A stretch of 64,000 nt of DNA, from the NCBI GenBank assembly GCA_918026815.1, contig CAKJVC010000191.1, positions 682,001 through 746,000 on the forward strand, in the 5' to 3' direction. The DNA is from Chalara sp. BL73. Its lineage: Eukaryota > Ascomycota > Leotiomycetes > Helotiales. The position numbers were made by a program, and so were the translations under genes. Positions 1 through 12,647 of the stretch are shown piece after piece; position 1 is the first letter of the stretch; every line of letters begins with the position of its first letter. A model generated the notes under the pieces. That model saw only the letters and a list, made by a program, of their open reading frames with translations. It was not told the origin of the DNA and did no database searches.

Positions 1-926
1 GACTTTAGAGGTATACCGGGTGGCAAAACAGGCTGGCGGACTGACGAACTGGCAAACTAAGTGTAGATATATGGGTTCCAGTTCCCTGTTCTAGATAACG
101 CGGATGGCCTAGCCCTCTTCTGTGAATTAACTTCCTTGGGGAAAGTGCCTAGTCGCCTATGCGTTACCAATTTCTTGCTCCGAAAATGCGGACAGCTCTA
201 AGGTTTTCACAACTAGCTATACTAGACTCGTTAATCAGCCGACAGACGGAGGAGAGGTGGCTGCCGTCACACTATTAGCTCCGCTAGATACCGGACAACT
301 TTTACGATCTGAGATACTCAAATGGGGCAATGTGAACACTGTGGAAATCTAAGGACTTGGCGAAAATTTAGGATTTATGATGTTGGCAATCACCCAAACC
401 GCTGCATTCAATCAGGAAAATGTCATCACTGTTAAGGCTTACCGGTATGACGGGGTGAGAGACAATGGAAAGAGGACACTTCGGAGCTCGCGGGCCAGCC
501 GTTTTAGGCCGGTGCAAGGTTGCCCGTAAGTTGTCCCCAGTTCTCAATCTACAGTACCAAGGGCCGTGGATCTGTGGGGGCCTATCCACCACAATCCGGT
601 GGGGCAAAGTGACGTACTGATCCATGCAAGTAGGGCTATTCTTATTCAGCCCAGTGTCCGTTGGTATCCTTTGCGCAATAATTGTTACGACGCAGAGCTT
701 TTTGCACTGGCACTTTGCAATGTATAGATTCTTAAGACCAGATACAATTTGGCCAGGCTTAATCGGCTTATCTGGCGCGCAATCAAGGCTGGGTGCGAGG
801 AAAGGGCCTTCCGTGACTTGATACAGTCCCACTCGCCGTGGTTTCAATATAGTTGGAGTATTACTGGAAAACATATTTCTAAATTTATACCACTGCTTCA
901 GGGACTTCTTTATCCTATATTACTGC
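1..926. other. Left-edge stretch without a confident gene
   Basis: No family is recognisable here. The longest open frame is 368-874 on the minus strand (168 codons), with no signal peptide, no domain motif and no splice-supported extension. It lies just downstream of the HET gene's stop codon. It may be chance or a decayed exon. Confidence 0.4.
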
Positions 927-3467
927 CTAAACAAGTTCTAGCTCCGCACTTCTAGCTTCATCGAAGGCTTCCCCATGCATAATGCCATGGACATAGCTCT
1001 CGCCAACTAAGCGCCATTGGTCGTCCTTTTGTCGGATTATTAGAGGGACCTTCCCGCCTTTGAACAGTCCAACCTGGTCGCCGACCTTCGTTGCTGGCGG
1101 CACCAACGCAAAATACCCATCTCTGGTAATTGCGAATCGGTTATAGAAGGACGGTCGTATCATCGTTTCGAACAGGCCATCGCTCTCGTACAACACATTC
1201 GTCACGCCGAACCCGACCGCCGCGAGGTAGTTATAAAGGCCAGTGAACTTATCGATACGGAATCGTTTCAGAACGCGTGGGGACTTCAACGCCTGCCGCC
1301 AGCCCGTGAAGGCCAGGTCACCAGCGTCCAAGGAATTGGAGGTGGTGTCGGTACACAGGGTGCGCCAAAAGGCCCGCGTGCGCGGCTCGTTCGTTGGGTA
1401 AATGGAATTCTCGTTGCTGCCGCCTAGCGCTAGGTCTTCGATCGACATCATCAAATCGAAGTATACGCTCATCCCCGTCAACCCCTCGGCTTCTAGAACA
1501 GACTTCTCGTCGTCGAGCTTTTGGTCGAGCAATTGCATCCGGAGTGTATCGACTACGGGAGGTTGGATAATCTCGGATAACTGGGCAATGTTATCCACGG
1601 TGTATCCAGAGAGGACCAGGATCTGAGGGTCCTTAAAGGTGGGAGTAGATGTGGACCCCCGCGTCGCAGCAAACTCACGGATCGGCGCGCTCGGGGACTT
1701 TCTTTTGCCGGCGGGGAAAACAAGATCTAGCCTCGGACTTGATCTATGGCTCCAATCAGGAACCCAGGATGGCAGGCGGCGCTCACCGAGCTGCGAGCCA
1801 CCATGCGGTATAGAAAGGAGGTCGAGGTTTCCTGATGAGGACAGGATTACGTGTGCAAGGTCCACGTATACTTCCTCGACAGTCTTACCGTAATCCACCT
1901 TGACGGAAATCGCCTTGTCGTCCAAGGCCGCGACGCCAAGAAGCCCATAAACTTTATCCCGCGGATCCGTCGCTTCAAAGCTGCGGCACCCATGTAGGCG
2001 ATCTAGTAATGTTGCTGGGTATTGATACGGGTCGGGTGCTCCTCCCTGGATTGACTCGCGGATTTGCACAAGTGCCCCAATAAAGTTTTGGTCTTGATCC
2101 CAGCCGCCCGAGGTGCTGCGTCCGCTGATAAAAGTCATTACAAAGCCAAAGATGAAGATATCCCAACTGATCGAGCGGTAGCCGCAGACCATGGTGACTT
2201 CAGAGGCAAGAGCCAGCTCTTGAGCTATCCAGATGCGCCGGAACCATTGCCGGCGAGCCAAATCTCGTAGAGCCAGCAGCTCATACACGTTTGGTGGGTT
2301 CATCCTCAAGGGCAGACCTTTACTAGAGTCTTCAGATTTCTTATATTCATCTCCTTCTCCAATTTTCGTATTGCCGTCTCTCGCTCTTTTCTTGAAATCG
2401 CCTTCGTCAGTTTGTGCATGTGATGGGTTGAAAGGATCATGGTGATCCGGTGACCATAGTGTCCTAAAATTAAACTGCGACTTTGGCTCAAGACCCTTCT
2501 CTTCATCCCTGAAAAATTCATATAGCTTCTCACACAGGTCAATTCCGAGGTTACTATTTTGAGCTTCCTCGCCGAGCCATACAATCGTTCCAGATGCCTT
2601 CCGGTATATGTGGTGCATGATGCTAACCTGCTGTGATCGCTCCTGGAGGTCTTCCTGGTTGATACATAAGGCATCGATCCAGAGCAGCCGATCGCTAGTC
2701 TTCCGCCGCAGGTAGAGTAATGCGGACTTCAGGTTCGTCGTAACAAGCAGGGACCCTCCATTGCAGTGAATAGTGGTCTTTACGGAAGGTTCACCCCAGC
2801 AGTATGACAACGCCTCATAGCTAACGCAGTTATCCAGCTCCACACACTCGACAGCCAACTGAATATCCTCCAGGTCTTCCCCTGGCAGAAGTCTCACAAG
2901 CCGGGTTGACAGGGTTGGCATTGAACCTAACGGCTCGTAAACGTAATTTGCTTTAGCACTACCACTTTCTGGCGCAAGAAACTTAGCCCACACAGCAGCT
3001 CGCTCCAGTTCTTCTGCCGTTAGAGGCTCCGGATTAGGCTTGCCCTCGTCAATAAAGCCAAGCATCCATTCCTTAGGCATTGAAACCGTTTGACGAACGT
3101 GCTGCACAAAGCCATCTTTGGGATTGAATTGATCCTTGTAAAAGCTTTCCAGCTTATTGTGCCAGTACTCCCTTGGTAAATTCAGCCTCTGGAAGGAGTT
3201 TTGTAGGAAACCTGGATCCTGAGCGGCCACTGGCGCCTCATCGCCTTTGTTCACAGGTTTATCCCACGGTAAAGGCACCTTATCCTTAAGACTATTAAAC
3301 ATCTTTGTAAAGCCTGAACAGTGCTGCAAAATCTCGGTTATCACCCTCCAATACTCCAGTAAATCCCTTAATCGGGTTAATCGTACCAGTTCTGACCCTA
3401 GGTCGTCCTCTTTATATACAGTCTTCGATAAGTGACTTGGAAACATTTTAGCCGTAGTCATCACCAC
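927..3467 (-). CDS. HET-domain (heterokaryon incompatibility) protein
   Basis: An intronless frame of 846 residues. The HET domain starts near residue 217 with YEALSYCWG, followed by LLWIDALCINQ at 261-271 and IVWLGE at 295-300. Further on come WFRRIWIAQE and DPRDKVYGLLG, the usual order of HET motifs. HET proteins (Pfam HET, PF06985) control vegetative incompatibility and cell death after fusion of unlike hyphae. The family often starts near the HET motif, so the extra 200-residue N-terminus is a lineage-specific addition of unknown role. A lysine/glutamate-rich insertion splits the domain between IVWLGE and the WFRRIW motif. The start chosen is the first ATG of the frame; a second ATG lies seven codons in (residue 8). 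The allele partner and function cannot be told from sequence. The reading frame is intact, unlike the HET copy at 51.2-52.2 kb. Confidence 0.9.
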   Translation of the reverse strand: MVMTTAKMFPSHLSKTVYKEDDLGSELVRLTRLRDLLEYWRVITEILQHCSGFTKMFNSLKDKVPLPWDKPVNKGDEAPVAAQDPGFLQNSFQRLNLPREYWHNKLESFYKDQFNPKDGFVQHVRQTVSMPKEWMLGFIDEGKPNPEPLTAEELERAAVWAKFLAPESGSAKANYVYEPLGSMPTLSTRLVRLLPGEDLEDIQLAVECVELDNCVSYEALSYCWGEPSVKTTIHCNGGSLLVTTNLKSALLYLRRKTSDRLLWIDALCINQEDLQERSQQVSIMHHIYRKASGTIVWLGEEAQNSNLGIDLCEKLYEFFRDEEKGLEPKSQFNFRTLWSPDHHDPFNPSHAQTDEGDFKKRARDGNTKIGEGDEYKKSEDSSKGLPLRMNPPNVYELLALRDLARRQWFRRIWIAQELALASEVTMVCGYRSISWDIFIFGFVMTFISGRSTSGGWDQDQNFIGALVQIRESIQGGAPDPYQYPATLLDRLHGCRSFEATDPRDKVYGLLGVAALDDKAISVKVDYGKTVEEVYVDLAHVILSSSGNLDLLSIPHGGSQLGERRLPSWVPDWSHRSSPRLDLVFPAGKRKSPSAPIREFAATRGSTSTPTFKDPQILVLSGYTVDNIAQLSEIIQPPVVDTLRMQLLDQKLDDEKSVLEAEGLTGMSVYFDLMMSIEDLALGGSNENSIYPTNEPRTRAFWRTLCTDTTSNSLDAGDLAFTGWRQALKSPRVLKRFRIDKFTGLYNYLAAVGFGVTNVLYESDGLFETMIRPSFYNRFAITRDGYFALVPPATKVGDQVGLFKGGKVPLIIRQKDDQWRLVGESYVHGIMHGEAFDEARSAELELV

Positions 3468-4134
3468 GCTAATTTAGATATGGGTTAGTAATATTCGCTA
3501 AATGGTATATGCTAGGATGACCGGAATAACTTGCAGCCGACTCATGGAAGCACGTGTTTCTGAGCCTCTTCATTATTCAGCTTCGGAGGCAACCAAACCA
3601 ATGCTGTCAACATGTGCTGATGAAAATCCGCTCCCGTATTTTCATTCCGCTTAGATAATGCTCTACTCGTAAAGCTACTCCGAGCAGCGAACTCTGGCGC
3701 CACCAAGAGCAAGGCTCCCACGATGAATGCCATGGCAGTGCCCGCCTTTCAAAAGCAAAAGGCTGACGGCTCGAGTAAGCTAGGGACTTCTAGTTCGAGG
3801 CTCAGTAATGTTTTACTCACCTCATACCACAGAGTGGGAAATTTCAGAAGAAGGCCTTTATCGATACACCCGATACCAGTGACTATACATGACCGACTAG
3901 TTCCCGTATCGTTAAGCAAACCAACAATATCTAGATGCAACGAATCTAAAAACCTTGCAATACGATGTCGCAAATTCAAGATCCCGGCTCTCGTAGAAGC
4001 CACCATCAATGCTACTGGCGACTATGCTAGATCTTGTAAGATCCTATTTCCACCATACCCAGCGCAGTTTGATCCTAAAGCTATAGCAGTTTATAGTCTA
4101 ATTTAATACCCGTATAAACCTAGGTGTCAAGCTA
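3468..4134. other. Coding-like debris, no gene called
   Basis: Short open frames exist on both strands (3723-4106 plus; 3749-4009 and 3542-3733 minus), but none matches a family I recognise. The plus-strand one lies directly upstream of the phosphotransferase pseudogene and might be its worn 5' part. Confidence 0.3.
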
Positions 4135-4770
4135 CTGAATGCACCGATAGTCAATACAATAAGGTAATTCTGATGGCGGTGGATAATAGAGCAGAGGTTC
4201 TAGCAAAGATTCCTAATCCCAACGCCGGTCCATCGTTCTACACAATTGCCTCCGAGGTTGCTACACGGCATTTTGTACAAGGCCTACCTTGCTAATGTTG
4301 ATGATGTTGCTCTGGCGAATATGTTTTAGCTACGGACAGTCTTAAAACTGCCCGTCCCACACATATATGCATACTCTCTAACCCACTCAATCTAGTCGGC
4401 GCTGAGTACTTCATTGAGGAGAAAGCAGAAGGCAAACCATTAAGGAGCCTTGGCATCAGTGGCAAACAGAATCACAACTCGGTCTTGTGACTCAGCTCGT
4501 TAACTTTGAGACAAATCTGGCATCGGTTTCATTTCAGATACACGGCTATATTTAGTACAAGAATTTGGAAAAGAAAAGTCTTCCGGCCTGTGATCTGGAA
4601 GCCGAGTTTTTACCATTGGCTAACGCAAAACTGTCGGAACGCGAAAGATCTTCTTCGATGGATTTAGATCGAGGTCCATGTGAGTTACCCCCTTCCCTTT
4701 TGTATAGATATTCTGCTAACTTGATAAGGGAGCACTCCTCTATCTTACAGCGCAGCCATGGAAATTAACG
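4135..4770 (+). pseudogene. Decayed APH-family (aminoglycoside phosphotransferase-like, AIM9-type) kinase
   Basis: Pieces in more than one frame match the fungal APH/AIM9-like family in the right order. QYNKVILMAVDN is followed by EVLAKIPNPNAGPSFYTIAS and EVATRHF at about 4150-4275 (lysine of the VAIK-like strand and the SEVAT helix). NLVGAEYFIEEKAEGKPL follows at about 4390-4450 (the NPVGAEYI..EK motif), then QLVNFETNLASVSF at about 4490-4535, then LDRGPC near 4665-4682 in place of the usual LDRGPW. In-frame stops (for example TAG at about 4552) and at least one frame change break it, and nothing resembling the catalytic HGD loop follows. Intact relatives are fungal kinase-like proteins of about 500-600 residues and unknown substrate. 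This copy is dead and 3'-truncated. Confidence 0.7.
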
Positions 4771-6233
4771 AAATAAAATAGGTAAAACCAACTTTAGCTG
4801 CATTCTCATAGGCCTTGCTACCGGTCAAGGTGAAATGGTAAGTGGGGTCTCAGAGTGGAGTGCCGGCTCCATGCATACTGGCTATGACCTTATTTAGATG
4901 CATAAAGCACAAGAATAATGAACCATTGATATCGAGGATACAAGACACCACTGGAAGTCATGCTCCTTTCAAACGCCATTGGGATTAGCAGTTGCCAACA
5001 GCCTAATGATCGTGGGTCTGCCAGGGTACCCAGCCTTTGTCGATTGCCTCTCCTTTCTCTTCACGTTGGCGGCGTGCGTGGTCTATTTTCTATACAGTGA
5101 TACCCAGCTCCGGCATCAGCCCGCCCGATTTGGGGCTCGAGTCTTGAAACCAATCGTAGCTCTCAAACGTTGCCTGTAAATCAATGGGCAAAGTAAAGAT
5201 TAATCCACCTCCCAATATCACAGCCTCCCTTCCCTTCTGGCATCGTACTCGATAAGCTGCCGAGATCTCAGGGAAGTGGACCAGCGCCCTACAATTGAAG
5301 ATGAAAAGGGCCCAATTTCGACACGGTTATTACTTTTCACTTTATTAAATGCTCGTTAATGTTTGATTAATCGTGAAATAAAACTCAGGCTCGGTGTTAA
5401 CTAATCAAATTGACTTCCTTTTAAATCAAAGATCGATTACTATAACAAGACTACGGGTTCGCGGTTGGCTCACTGCCGAAATGGGTGAAGCTCATGAGCT
5501 GTCTTTCTTTAATCCATACAATATCACCCTCCAAAGAAGCCTTATAAATGCAGGACTTCACAAATATAGTGATTAAACTCTCTACAAGGTAAGATAGAAA
5601 GGCGCCTGAAGTCTAGCCAGGATTTCCTCACTTCTCACCCGCCTTGGGGACTTGTAAAGATCCCGACCGGACATTGAATTCCAACAACTATCCGTTAATA
5701 ACATTACGAAATACAAGGATTGTGAATAGAAGTGACCAAAGAAACGTTATGTGGCTCGATAATACAAAGTGGAGCACATATTGGAAATGGATTCTTGACT
5801 TGGGCACTTACCGTGAGGTCATCCATAACCAGCACGCCTGTCCACTTGCTAAAGTTTTCAAAAATTGGAGCATTATTGATTATTTCCATGTGTGAGCAGG
5901 TCAAAAGATAAATATAAATGAAGAGAATACTCTGTAATGGGATACAGAAGAATGCTGGAGCAGTGCCAACAGTATCCCATATCCTTGATAAAATCATCAC
6001 AATATCACACAAGAGAGCAGATGTTTTTCTACACAGGTACGATTTGCCTATAAAAGACTAGATCCTTCAACATCACAAATGAAACCCTTGCTTCCTGCAA
6101 AGCATTTCATCGGGAACACCTCCATGTTCACCCAGACGCAAAGAAGAACCTAGCAAGAAGCACCGCAACAATTAGCCAGATATCAAAGATCCTGACGATT
6201 GAGTTAGTGCAATATATCACTGCCACTAGTGAT
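4771..6233. other. Gene-poor AT-rich stretch
   Basis: No supported gene. A hydrophobic frame lies at 4979-5179 (plus). A minus-strand frame at 5704-6012 has two hydrophobic segments and ends near a GTAAGT, so it could be an exon of an unrecognised membrane protein. The evidence is too thin to call either. Confidence 0.3.
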
Positions 6234-8605
6234 TCACCATGCAGCGCCACCACCACTACCCCAGCCGTTATTGCTTGGATTCTTTGACGCAGGAGCTGGA
6301 TCTGGAGCATCCCAACCATTGTTGGTGGGGGCAGCAGTAACTGCAGATGAACCCCATCCTGAAGCAGCGGAAGTTTGGCTAACAGGAGCGGCCGCAGTAC
6401 CCCAATTAGAGGCAGTGGGAGCTGTTGCAGTACTTAGTACAGTAATAGGGTCAGGATCACCAAAACCTGGAGCAAGTGGAGTTGTAAGAGGCTTAGAGGA
6501 ACCCCAGCCAGATGTAGCTGGAGCAGGAGCAGTTGGATCAGATGTACCCCACCCTGACGTTGCAGTATCAGCTCCCCATCCACCTCCGGACTCCGTAACA
6601 TCTTCGGCTTCATCTATTTATTGTTAGCTCATTACAGGGCCATAAAATTGAATCGTCAACATACCGTCAGAATCAGCATCAAACTTGAGAGTTGTGACGT
6701 CGCCAGTGCCGTCAGCTGTGAAGCCCTCGGGAATGTGATTGGCAAGGAAGTCTGGGATAACTTGGCCGGTCTCAAGCAGTGTCTTCACAAGAGATGGAGC
6801 AAGATCCTCATCGCGGTCATTGTAAAAGGATGTTGCAAGACCCATGTTGCCAATCCGGCCCGTACGACCTGAAAATTGTCAGAACTTTAGATATTGAATG
6901 GCATAATGACACATACCAATGCGATGAGTGTACTCCTCAATGCCGCCAAACTGAGTGGAGGGCAAGTCGTAGTTGATAACATGCATGACCTTGGCAACAT
7001 CAAGACCACGGGCCGAGACGCCAGTGCAAATCAAGATTCCAGCTCCTTTCGCACCCTTTCGGAAAGCACGAATGGTATCCTCTCGCTCACGCTGAGTGCG
7101 ATCGGAGTGAATTGAAGCGCATGGAAAACCGAGGTTGAACAGATAATCGTCAAGTCTGAGATTAAGTTAGTAAAGCTCTAGGGAAGCACCAGCAAACTTA
7201 CTCATCAGCAGTGCGCTTAGAGTTAACGAAGATCATGGTCCGAGTAGGCGGCATGTTGATCAACAAATCGCGAATGGCCGTGCGCTTCATTTCTGAGCGG
7301 ACGAAGACGACATCTTGCTTAATGTTCACATGACTACTGCCAGCACGACCAACGCGAATGCGAACATGATCATGAGCAAGGTGCTGCGTAGCCAACTCAC
7401 GGGCAACCTTTGGGAATGTAGCAGAGAACATAAGGTACTTAATGTTGCCCTCCTCCTGATCTGTATGATGTAAGTATTTGGTTTGAGACAAATATGTTTG
7501 ACATTCGAACATACCGCCACCGGACATAATAATCTTGAGCTCTTGCTCCCAATCAGACTGAAGCATCTCATCGGCCTCATCAATAACCATAAATTTGAGA
7601 CGACTCAGAGTGAGGATGTGAGGTCGACTGATTAGATCAACAAGGCGACCAGGAGTACCAATCAAAATGTCACAGCCCTTGGCAAGCAATTGAATCTATA
7701 GAATTTGCTATTAGTATATACGCATTCGCGAGTTAGATGCTGGAAAGAATGGCGTACCTGCTCTCCAAGTGGACCGCCACCATAAACCACAACTGGGCGC
7801 AACATGGAACGATAGCAGAACTTGCGGGCCTCGTTGAAGATTTGGGTTGCAAGCTCGCGGCTTGGACAAACGATTAGAACCAATGGCTCCGCACGGACTG
7901 GTGGTGTGATTCCTAATTGAAAAGTTGCAGGGTTGGGGCGCCAGGCTGCAAGCTTCTTGGCCTTGCCCATCAATTTAGAGATAATAGGGATCAAGAAAGC
8001 AGCAGTCTTGCCTGAACCAGTCTGAGCAGAAGCAATAACGTCATAGCCCTTGAATATAGCTGGGAGAACGTATGCTTGGATTGGAGTTGGAACGTCGTAA
8101 CCTGCAAGTTTGACGTTCTTAGCCATCACGGGATGGAGGCCAGCATCGCCGAACTTGAAACTAGGTTGAATACGAACAGTTCCCTCTTGAGTAACCTCGA
8201 TGCTCGCAATCCTGTGACGGGCGTCAATTCCGACTATTGATTTTTGCACTGTACAACTCACTTGCTATAGTTAATGCCTTTTTGTTGCTGCACACCACCA
8301 AACAATTGTTCCTCAAGATCCGCGAATTCAGGGCCGACATCGCCATACTCATCGTTGAACTCATAGATCGGAGCGTTGGATGCCCAATCACCAGACTCGA
8401 TGCCATTTGCAACATCTCGATCCGTAGCCTCCTTAGTAGTTAAGTTGAATCTGTCATAGTCGTATGCGACCTTTTCACCCCACGCGCCAGTGTTTTGGGC
8501 TTCCTGTCCAGAAGCCTGGGATGCAGCTACAGGTGGTGCTCCAGTAGAAGAGGCTCCAGGCAAGGCTAAAGCCAAGTCCCTAGCAGCTGAGTCCCAATCG
8601 GACAT
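6234..8605 (-). CDS. DEAD-box RNA helicase (Ded1/Vasa-like) with WG-repeat tail
   Basis: Seven exons: 8605-8262, 8211-7758, 7695-7515, 7460-7202, 7155-6917, 6868-6665 and 6613-6234. They join in frame to 686 residues. All DEAD-box motifs are present: Q motif (GYDVPTPIQ), I (AQTGSGKT), Ia (PSRELATQ), Ib (TPGRL), II (DEAD), III (SAT) and VI (HRIGRTGR). It should unwind RNA using ATP, in translation or RNP remodelling. The acidic N-terminus starts MSDWDSAARDLALALPG. The last intron (6614-6664, 51 nt, branch CTAAC) replaces an early stop with about 125 residues rich in Gly, Ala, Pro and Thr, carrying seven WG/GW motifs: GGGWG, three SGWG, SNWG, NNGWD and NNGWG. Yeast Ded1 has an RGG/W-type tail; the WG spacing here resembles Argonaute-hook proteins, but binding is inference. 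The ATG is fixed by the conserved N-terminus. Confidence 0.93.
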
Positions 8606-11600
8606 AGCGGCTGATTCACTTGCTGAAAGTTTGTAATCTGAGCTCGCTGTCAGCAAGATGTTCTTAGATCTTGTGTTCCCAGAATGCCGGGTATAGATCA
8701 ATGGTGAGACTAAAATAAAACTCAAGAACGGTGGATTGCGGTAGGATTCTATGAAGAGGAAGGTGCTGGAGGTCGAAGTGGACCTGGATAAAATTGTTAC
8801 GGCGAGCTGTGGCACAATGGATGAAGCTAGCAGACACCATCCAGATACACAGTGCGATTGAGCGAATAGTGGTAAAGCCAAAAACAACAGCTGAGAGCTT
8901 TACGAAAAGGTTGCGCATGTGCGACCGAATATGAGATGTGCGGGGTAGGATGAAGATGTTGAAAGGTTGGGCGTCATGATGGGGAGAGCGAGAGTGACTT
9001 GCCTGTAAGATTGATTGGTGAAACAGCTTTACTGTGCTTTAAAAATGAAGGCAAGTTAGCTGTATCTCCTTGTGATTGTAGTGAGAATAGTTTGGTGAGG
9101 CGCGCGGGTTCGTGTGTTGTGCTGGTGGATCAACAAGATCGAAGGATGTAATGCGCAATCATGAAGGAACTCACTGAAGTTTTCCGAATTGAAGATGGTG
9201 GCCAAGGTGTGTTTCCTTGACCTGCTAAAGAAGAATGGAGTAGGAGATCTCGACTGTGGCCGCGATCTTCTATGAAAGGAGGGAGAAAATCAATGGTGAT
9301 GGTGGAGGAGGAAGAGGGAGGGAGGGGGGGGGAAGAAGTCTATTTAAGAGATTCCGAAAAGACAATATTGCTAGCGCAGTTTATGCCACTAATTATATTG
9401 GGAAAGAATGAGCTATATTGCATGGACTGCTGGATGAGGAAAGTACAGTACGGCATGTATGCCGCAATTGGAATATCCCCTTAGACTTATACATCTCCAC
9501 TGCAAAAAGTGTAAACTCCACAGACACGTATCGGAGCTAGAACATGTATCTAAATATGCCATAATCAATAGATAGAAAGCAATGAAAGCAATCAGAGATG
9601 TCATAGACTCTATTGCAGCACATGATCTAGTGTGGCCGTGAGCCGCGAGTATCTCCAGCGATTAATCCTATACCCTAAGGAATCATCACAATTCCATTCA
9701 TCATTAATATCACAAATATCGGTTCTCACTTTCCTCTAGGACGCCACGCTCAGCTTTGCAGATTCTGCAATTATCCAGAGCTGCTGTGCTGAGGTCTTGC
9801 CTTTGGGATGAACCGTCAAAATCCCACCGTGACATCGTTCTCCAGGGTGGCATCAAGACCTCCATCATCTTTCAACTCGAAATGAATCAGGAGTAGCCAA
9901 GATCGCCACACCCGCGCGCTACTGAAATAATTCTTTCATGAAAGATAAAGCTGTGTGATTGCAAAGATAGGCTTGGCAGGCTGTGGCTAAGGGAGGCCAG
10001 GCTTGGAGCCCAGCTCAACAACACGACTTTGGGATTACATCACCACAATAAGTGCAGAAGAGCTTTGAGCATACTTAGAAATGTTTACTTTCTCCGCGTA
10101 AGGCACTCTTGTTGACAAAGTTTACAGGTGTGAATTCCGATGTCCACCTGTCCAGAATTTCACAGAGCGCAGCAATACGCAACATCAACCTACAAAGCGT
10201 CTTAGCAGAACCACGTGTTACTACCACGTACCAAGAACTACAGAAACTTCAAACATATTGACTACACGAGAGGGTTTGAGCAGGTCGTGGCTATTGGAGG
10301 CATGGGGAGGGATGGGACTTTGCTATCACATCCTTACGAGCCTGTACGTTCGTCGTTCTTTGTGGAGCACGACACATATCATGACGCTCCAACAAAACAA
10401 TGATATTTATACTCCACAAGGAGAGGAGGACTCAAGAGTCTAAGGAAGGTTGCCCTAGAGGAAAGGTCTGCTGGTGCGTGACAATCACTGTTGTCACATC
10501 TTGGCAAGGCACTGACCGTCGTGCAGACCATGGTCTTTGTTTGCTTTCACAATATTCATGGCAGTCTCTCCAAAGACTAGTGGTTTCTTATGGGCGAGCG
10601 TACAAGCATTATTATATGGCCACAGGCTAAACTATGAATCTGAGATTTGGATGTGGCAGGACAGATTTGCCTTCCACAATTTTTTCCGACCAGATCATTC
10701 CTTTGTCACAGCCAATGGTATACTCCAAAATCAAGACCACTTGAATCAGTTTGCTGCCTTTAGAATTATGTCTAGCCCTCCAACCATAATCCAACTTTAC
10801 ACGAAGAGCACCAAGCTGAGGCGCAGGTTCCATGGATCATGGAAACCCCTAAAGGGAAAGGTCTGGCAGGCAAAGCTTAGACCTGATTTTGTTGCTGTGA
10901 ATAGATCGCACTGAGTCGGAAAAAAGAAGTGCGGATTCATAGTAGTCGAAGAGTAGCGCGCCATCTACAGGTTGCCCTGTTTCTGACACTGGATCATCCA
11001 AGAACACACATATTTGGCCTAAAGCACAAACTTTGGCATTGCATTACTGTAGGAAGAGCACTACGAAACTCTTGCCGACAGAGGCTAGATGAGCACCCTT
11101 TGGAGGTCTTTCAAGATCTTCTATTTGGTACTATCCACTAAGATTCGGTCATTGCATTTCCCATGCACGGGCAATGTACCATCCTTGGCAAGCAGAAGCA
11201 AATGATGGCGTATTCACGAGAAAGCACACGCCGATTTGCAGGACAATACAGTGAAATAATCATCAACTCTCTCAGACACGAAGGCTATCTTGACTGGGAT
11301 GTTTGCTCCAATCAACTTCTTTGGCTCGCGCAAGTCTCTGGCATCCATGGAGAGTTCTAGAAACAATTTATGGGACTGCCGGTTGGGACCCAAGTCCTAA
11401 AAAAGTCATTTATCTCTATGACGCCGCACTGATGGCTGGGCAATGCTGGCTACAAAATGAGGGAATACCTTGGATCATTGAGACACTATTTTGGCAGCTT
11501 GGCAGACGATACGACTCACTGGAGACGCCGCCCATCCCATACAGGACGATTTTTGCTGCCGACAAACACACGGCTTGGATATGCGATATAGACAAAAACA

Positions 11601-12647
11601 AAGAAATGGCTTGAAACTTTGCGATCTTCGTTCTACGCTGAAAGAGTCATTGCCACTGGTGAACTACCTTCTCGTTATCTCCTGCAGTCCAGGTTCACTT
11701 AACGATAGACGGTACTTGCAGTAGGGCAGAGCAATGTCGGAACTGAGGCAGCCTGCTTCGTGAATTGTAGGAGATGTCAGACTCCACATGGTCTGTGCGG
11801 TCTCTCAACGGCTAATTATAGTATGGACTTGTCTGCTTTGTGGAAATTGAACGATATTCACGGCTGGGGGACACGGCTGATGCACACGGCTGAGGCTGTT
11901 ATCAAGTGCCTCAGTAAAAATTGAGAGTTATGGACAAATGCTGTAGTTCATGGACAAACAAGCCTTATATATAATTTGCCCCAGGCATACCAAGGCCCAG
12001 TTGGTATTACGATTTAAATCCTGAGCAGGTAAAGGCCCTATTCTCAGGATAAGTCTCTGGGCTTTATACTGTTCGAATATGTTTTTCAGTTGTTTTGAAC
12101 TTTCCACAGTTCTTTTTGAAAGCTGAAACAGGTCCGCCACTCTAAAGGTTTTAAGACTTTTGACAGCTTTCAGGTTCCTCGGAGACAGCTATTGGACGCC
12201 GCCCTACAAACTGTAATGTTTTAAGCTGGCACTACTTCTTTGGGAAGAAAAATTTACGCATAGATATCATCAGTCACGGGCAACAATCCCTCAATCGGAA
12301 ATCAAAGTTCCCTGGTAACATGCCCACTCGCTTATTTCGCTGGGTACAGTTAGCCAACAGTTGCAGGGTAATCTATTGGACAAATTACTTGAAAACCAAC
12401 ACATAGCTTGTAGCACGGACCTTAAAGTCTATGAATTTGTGGCTGCAAAATACTTTATTTGGTAACGTGGTCGACCCAGCAATGTCATTCACGCTTTTCA
12501 CCCTTTCGCAAAAACATCCAGTGCCACGAGTTCGATAAGCCTTGGAAATTTTTGACTCTCCCATCATACCTCCTTGATCAACACAATAAAGAGGATCAGC
12601 TTCAACATTTAATAATCATTTTCCCCAACACCCTTTCGACCCACAGA
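8606..12647. other. Long intergenic region with coding-like fragments
   Basis: The right-hand part up to about 9.3 kb should hold the helicase promoter and leader. Between 10.2 and 11.7 kb (plus strand) open pieces alternate between frames, for example 10537-10914, 11163-11360, 11303-11614 and 11491-11724, as in an old broken gene. One carries RLTGDAAHP, which resembles the FAD-binding motif of flavin monooxygenases, but nothing around it confirms that. No gene is called. Confidence 0.4.

Noticed and set aside
8664..8918. ORF upstream of the helicase
   Set aside because: It lies in the leader region with no conserved feature; the helicase N-terminus is clear at 8605.
11491..11724. GDAAHP motif suggesting a flavin monooxygenase
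   Set aside because: Only one short motif; flanking sequence does not match the family in any frame.
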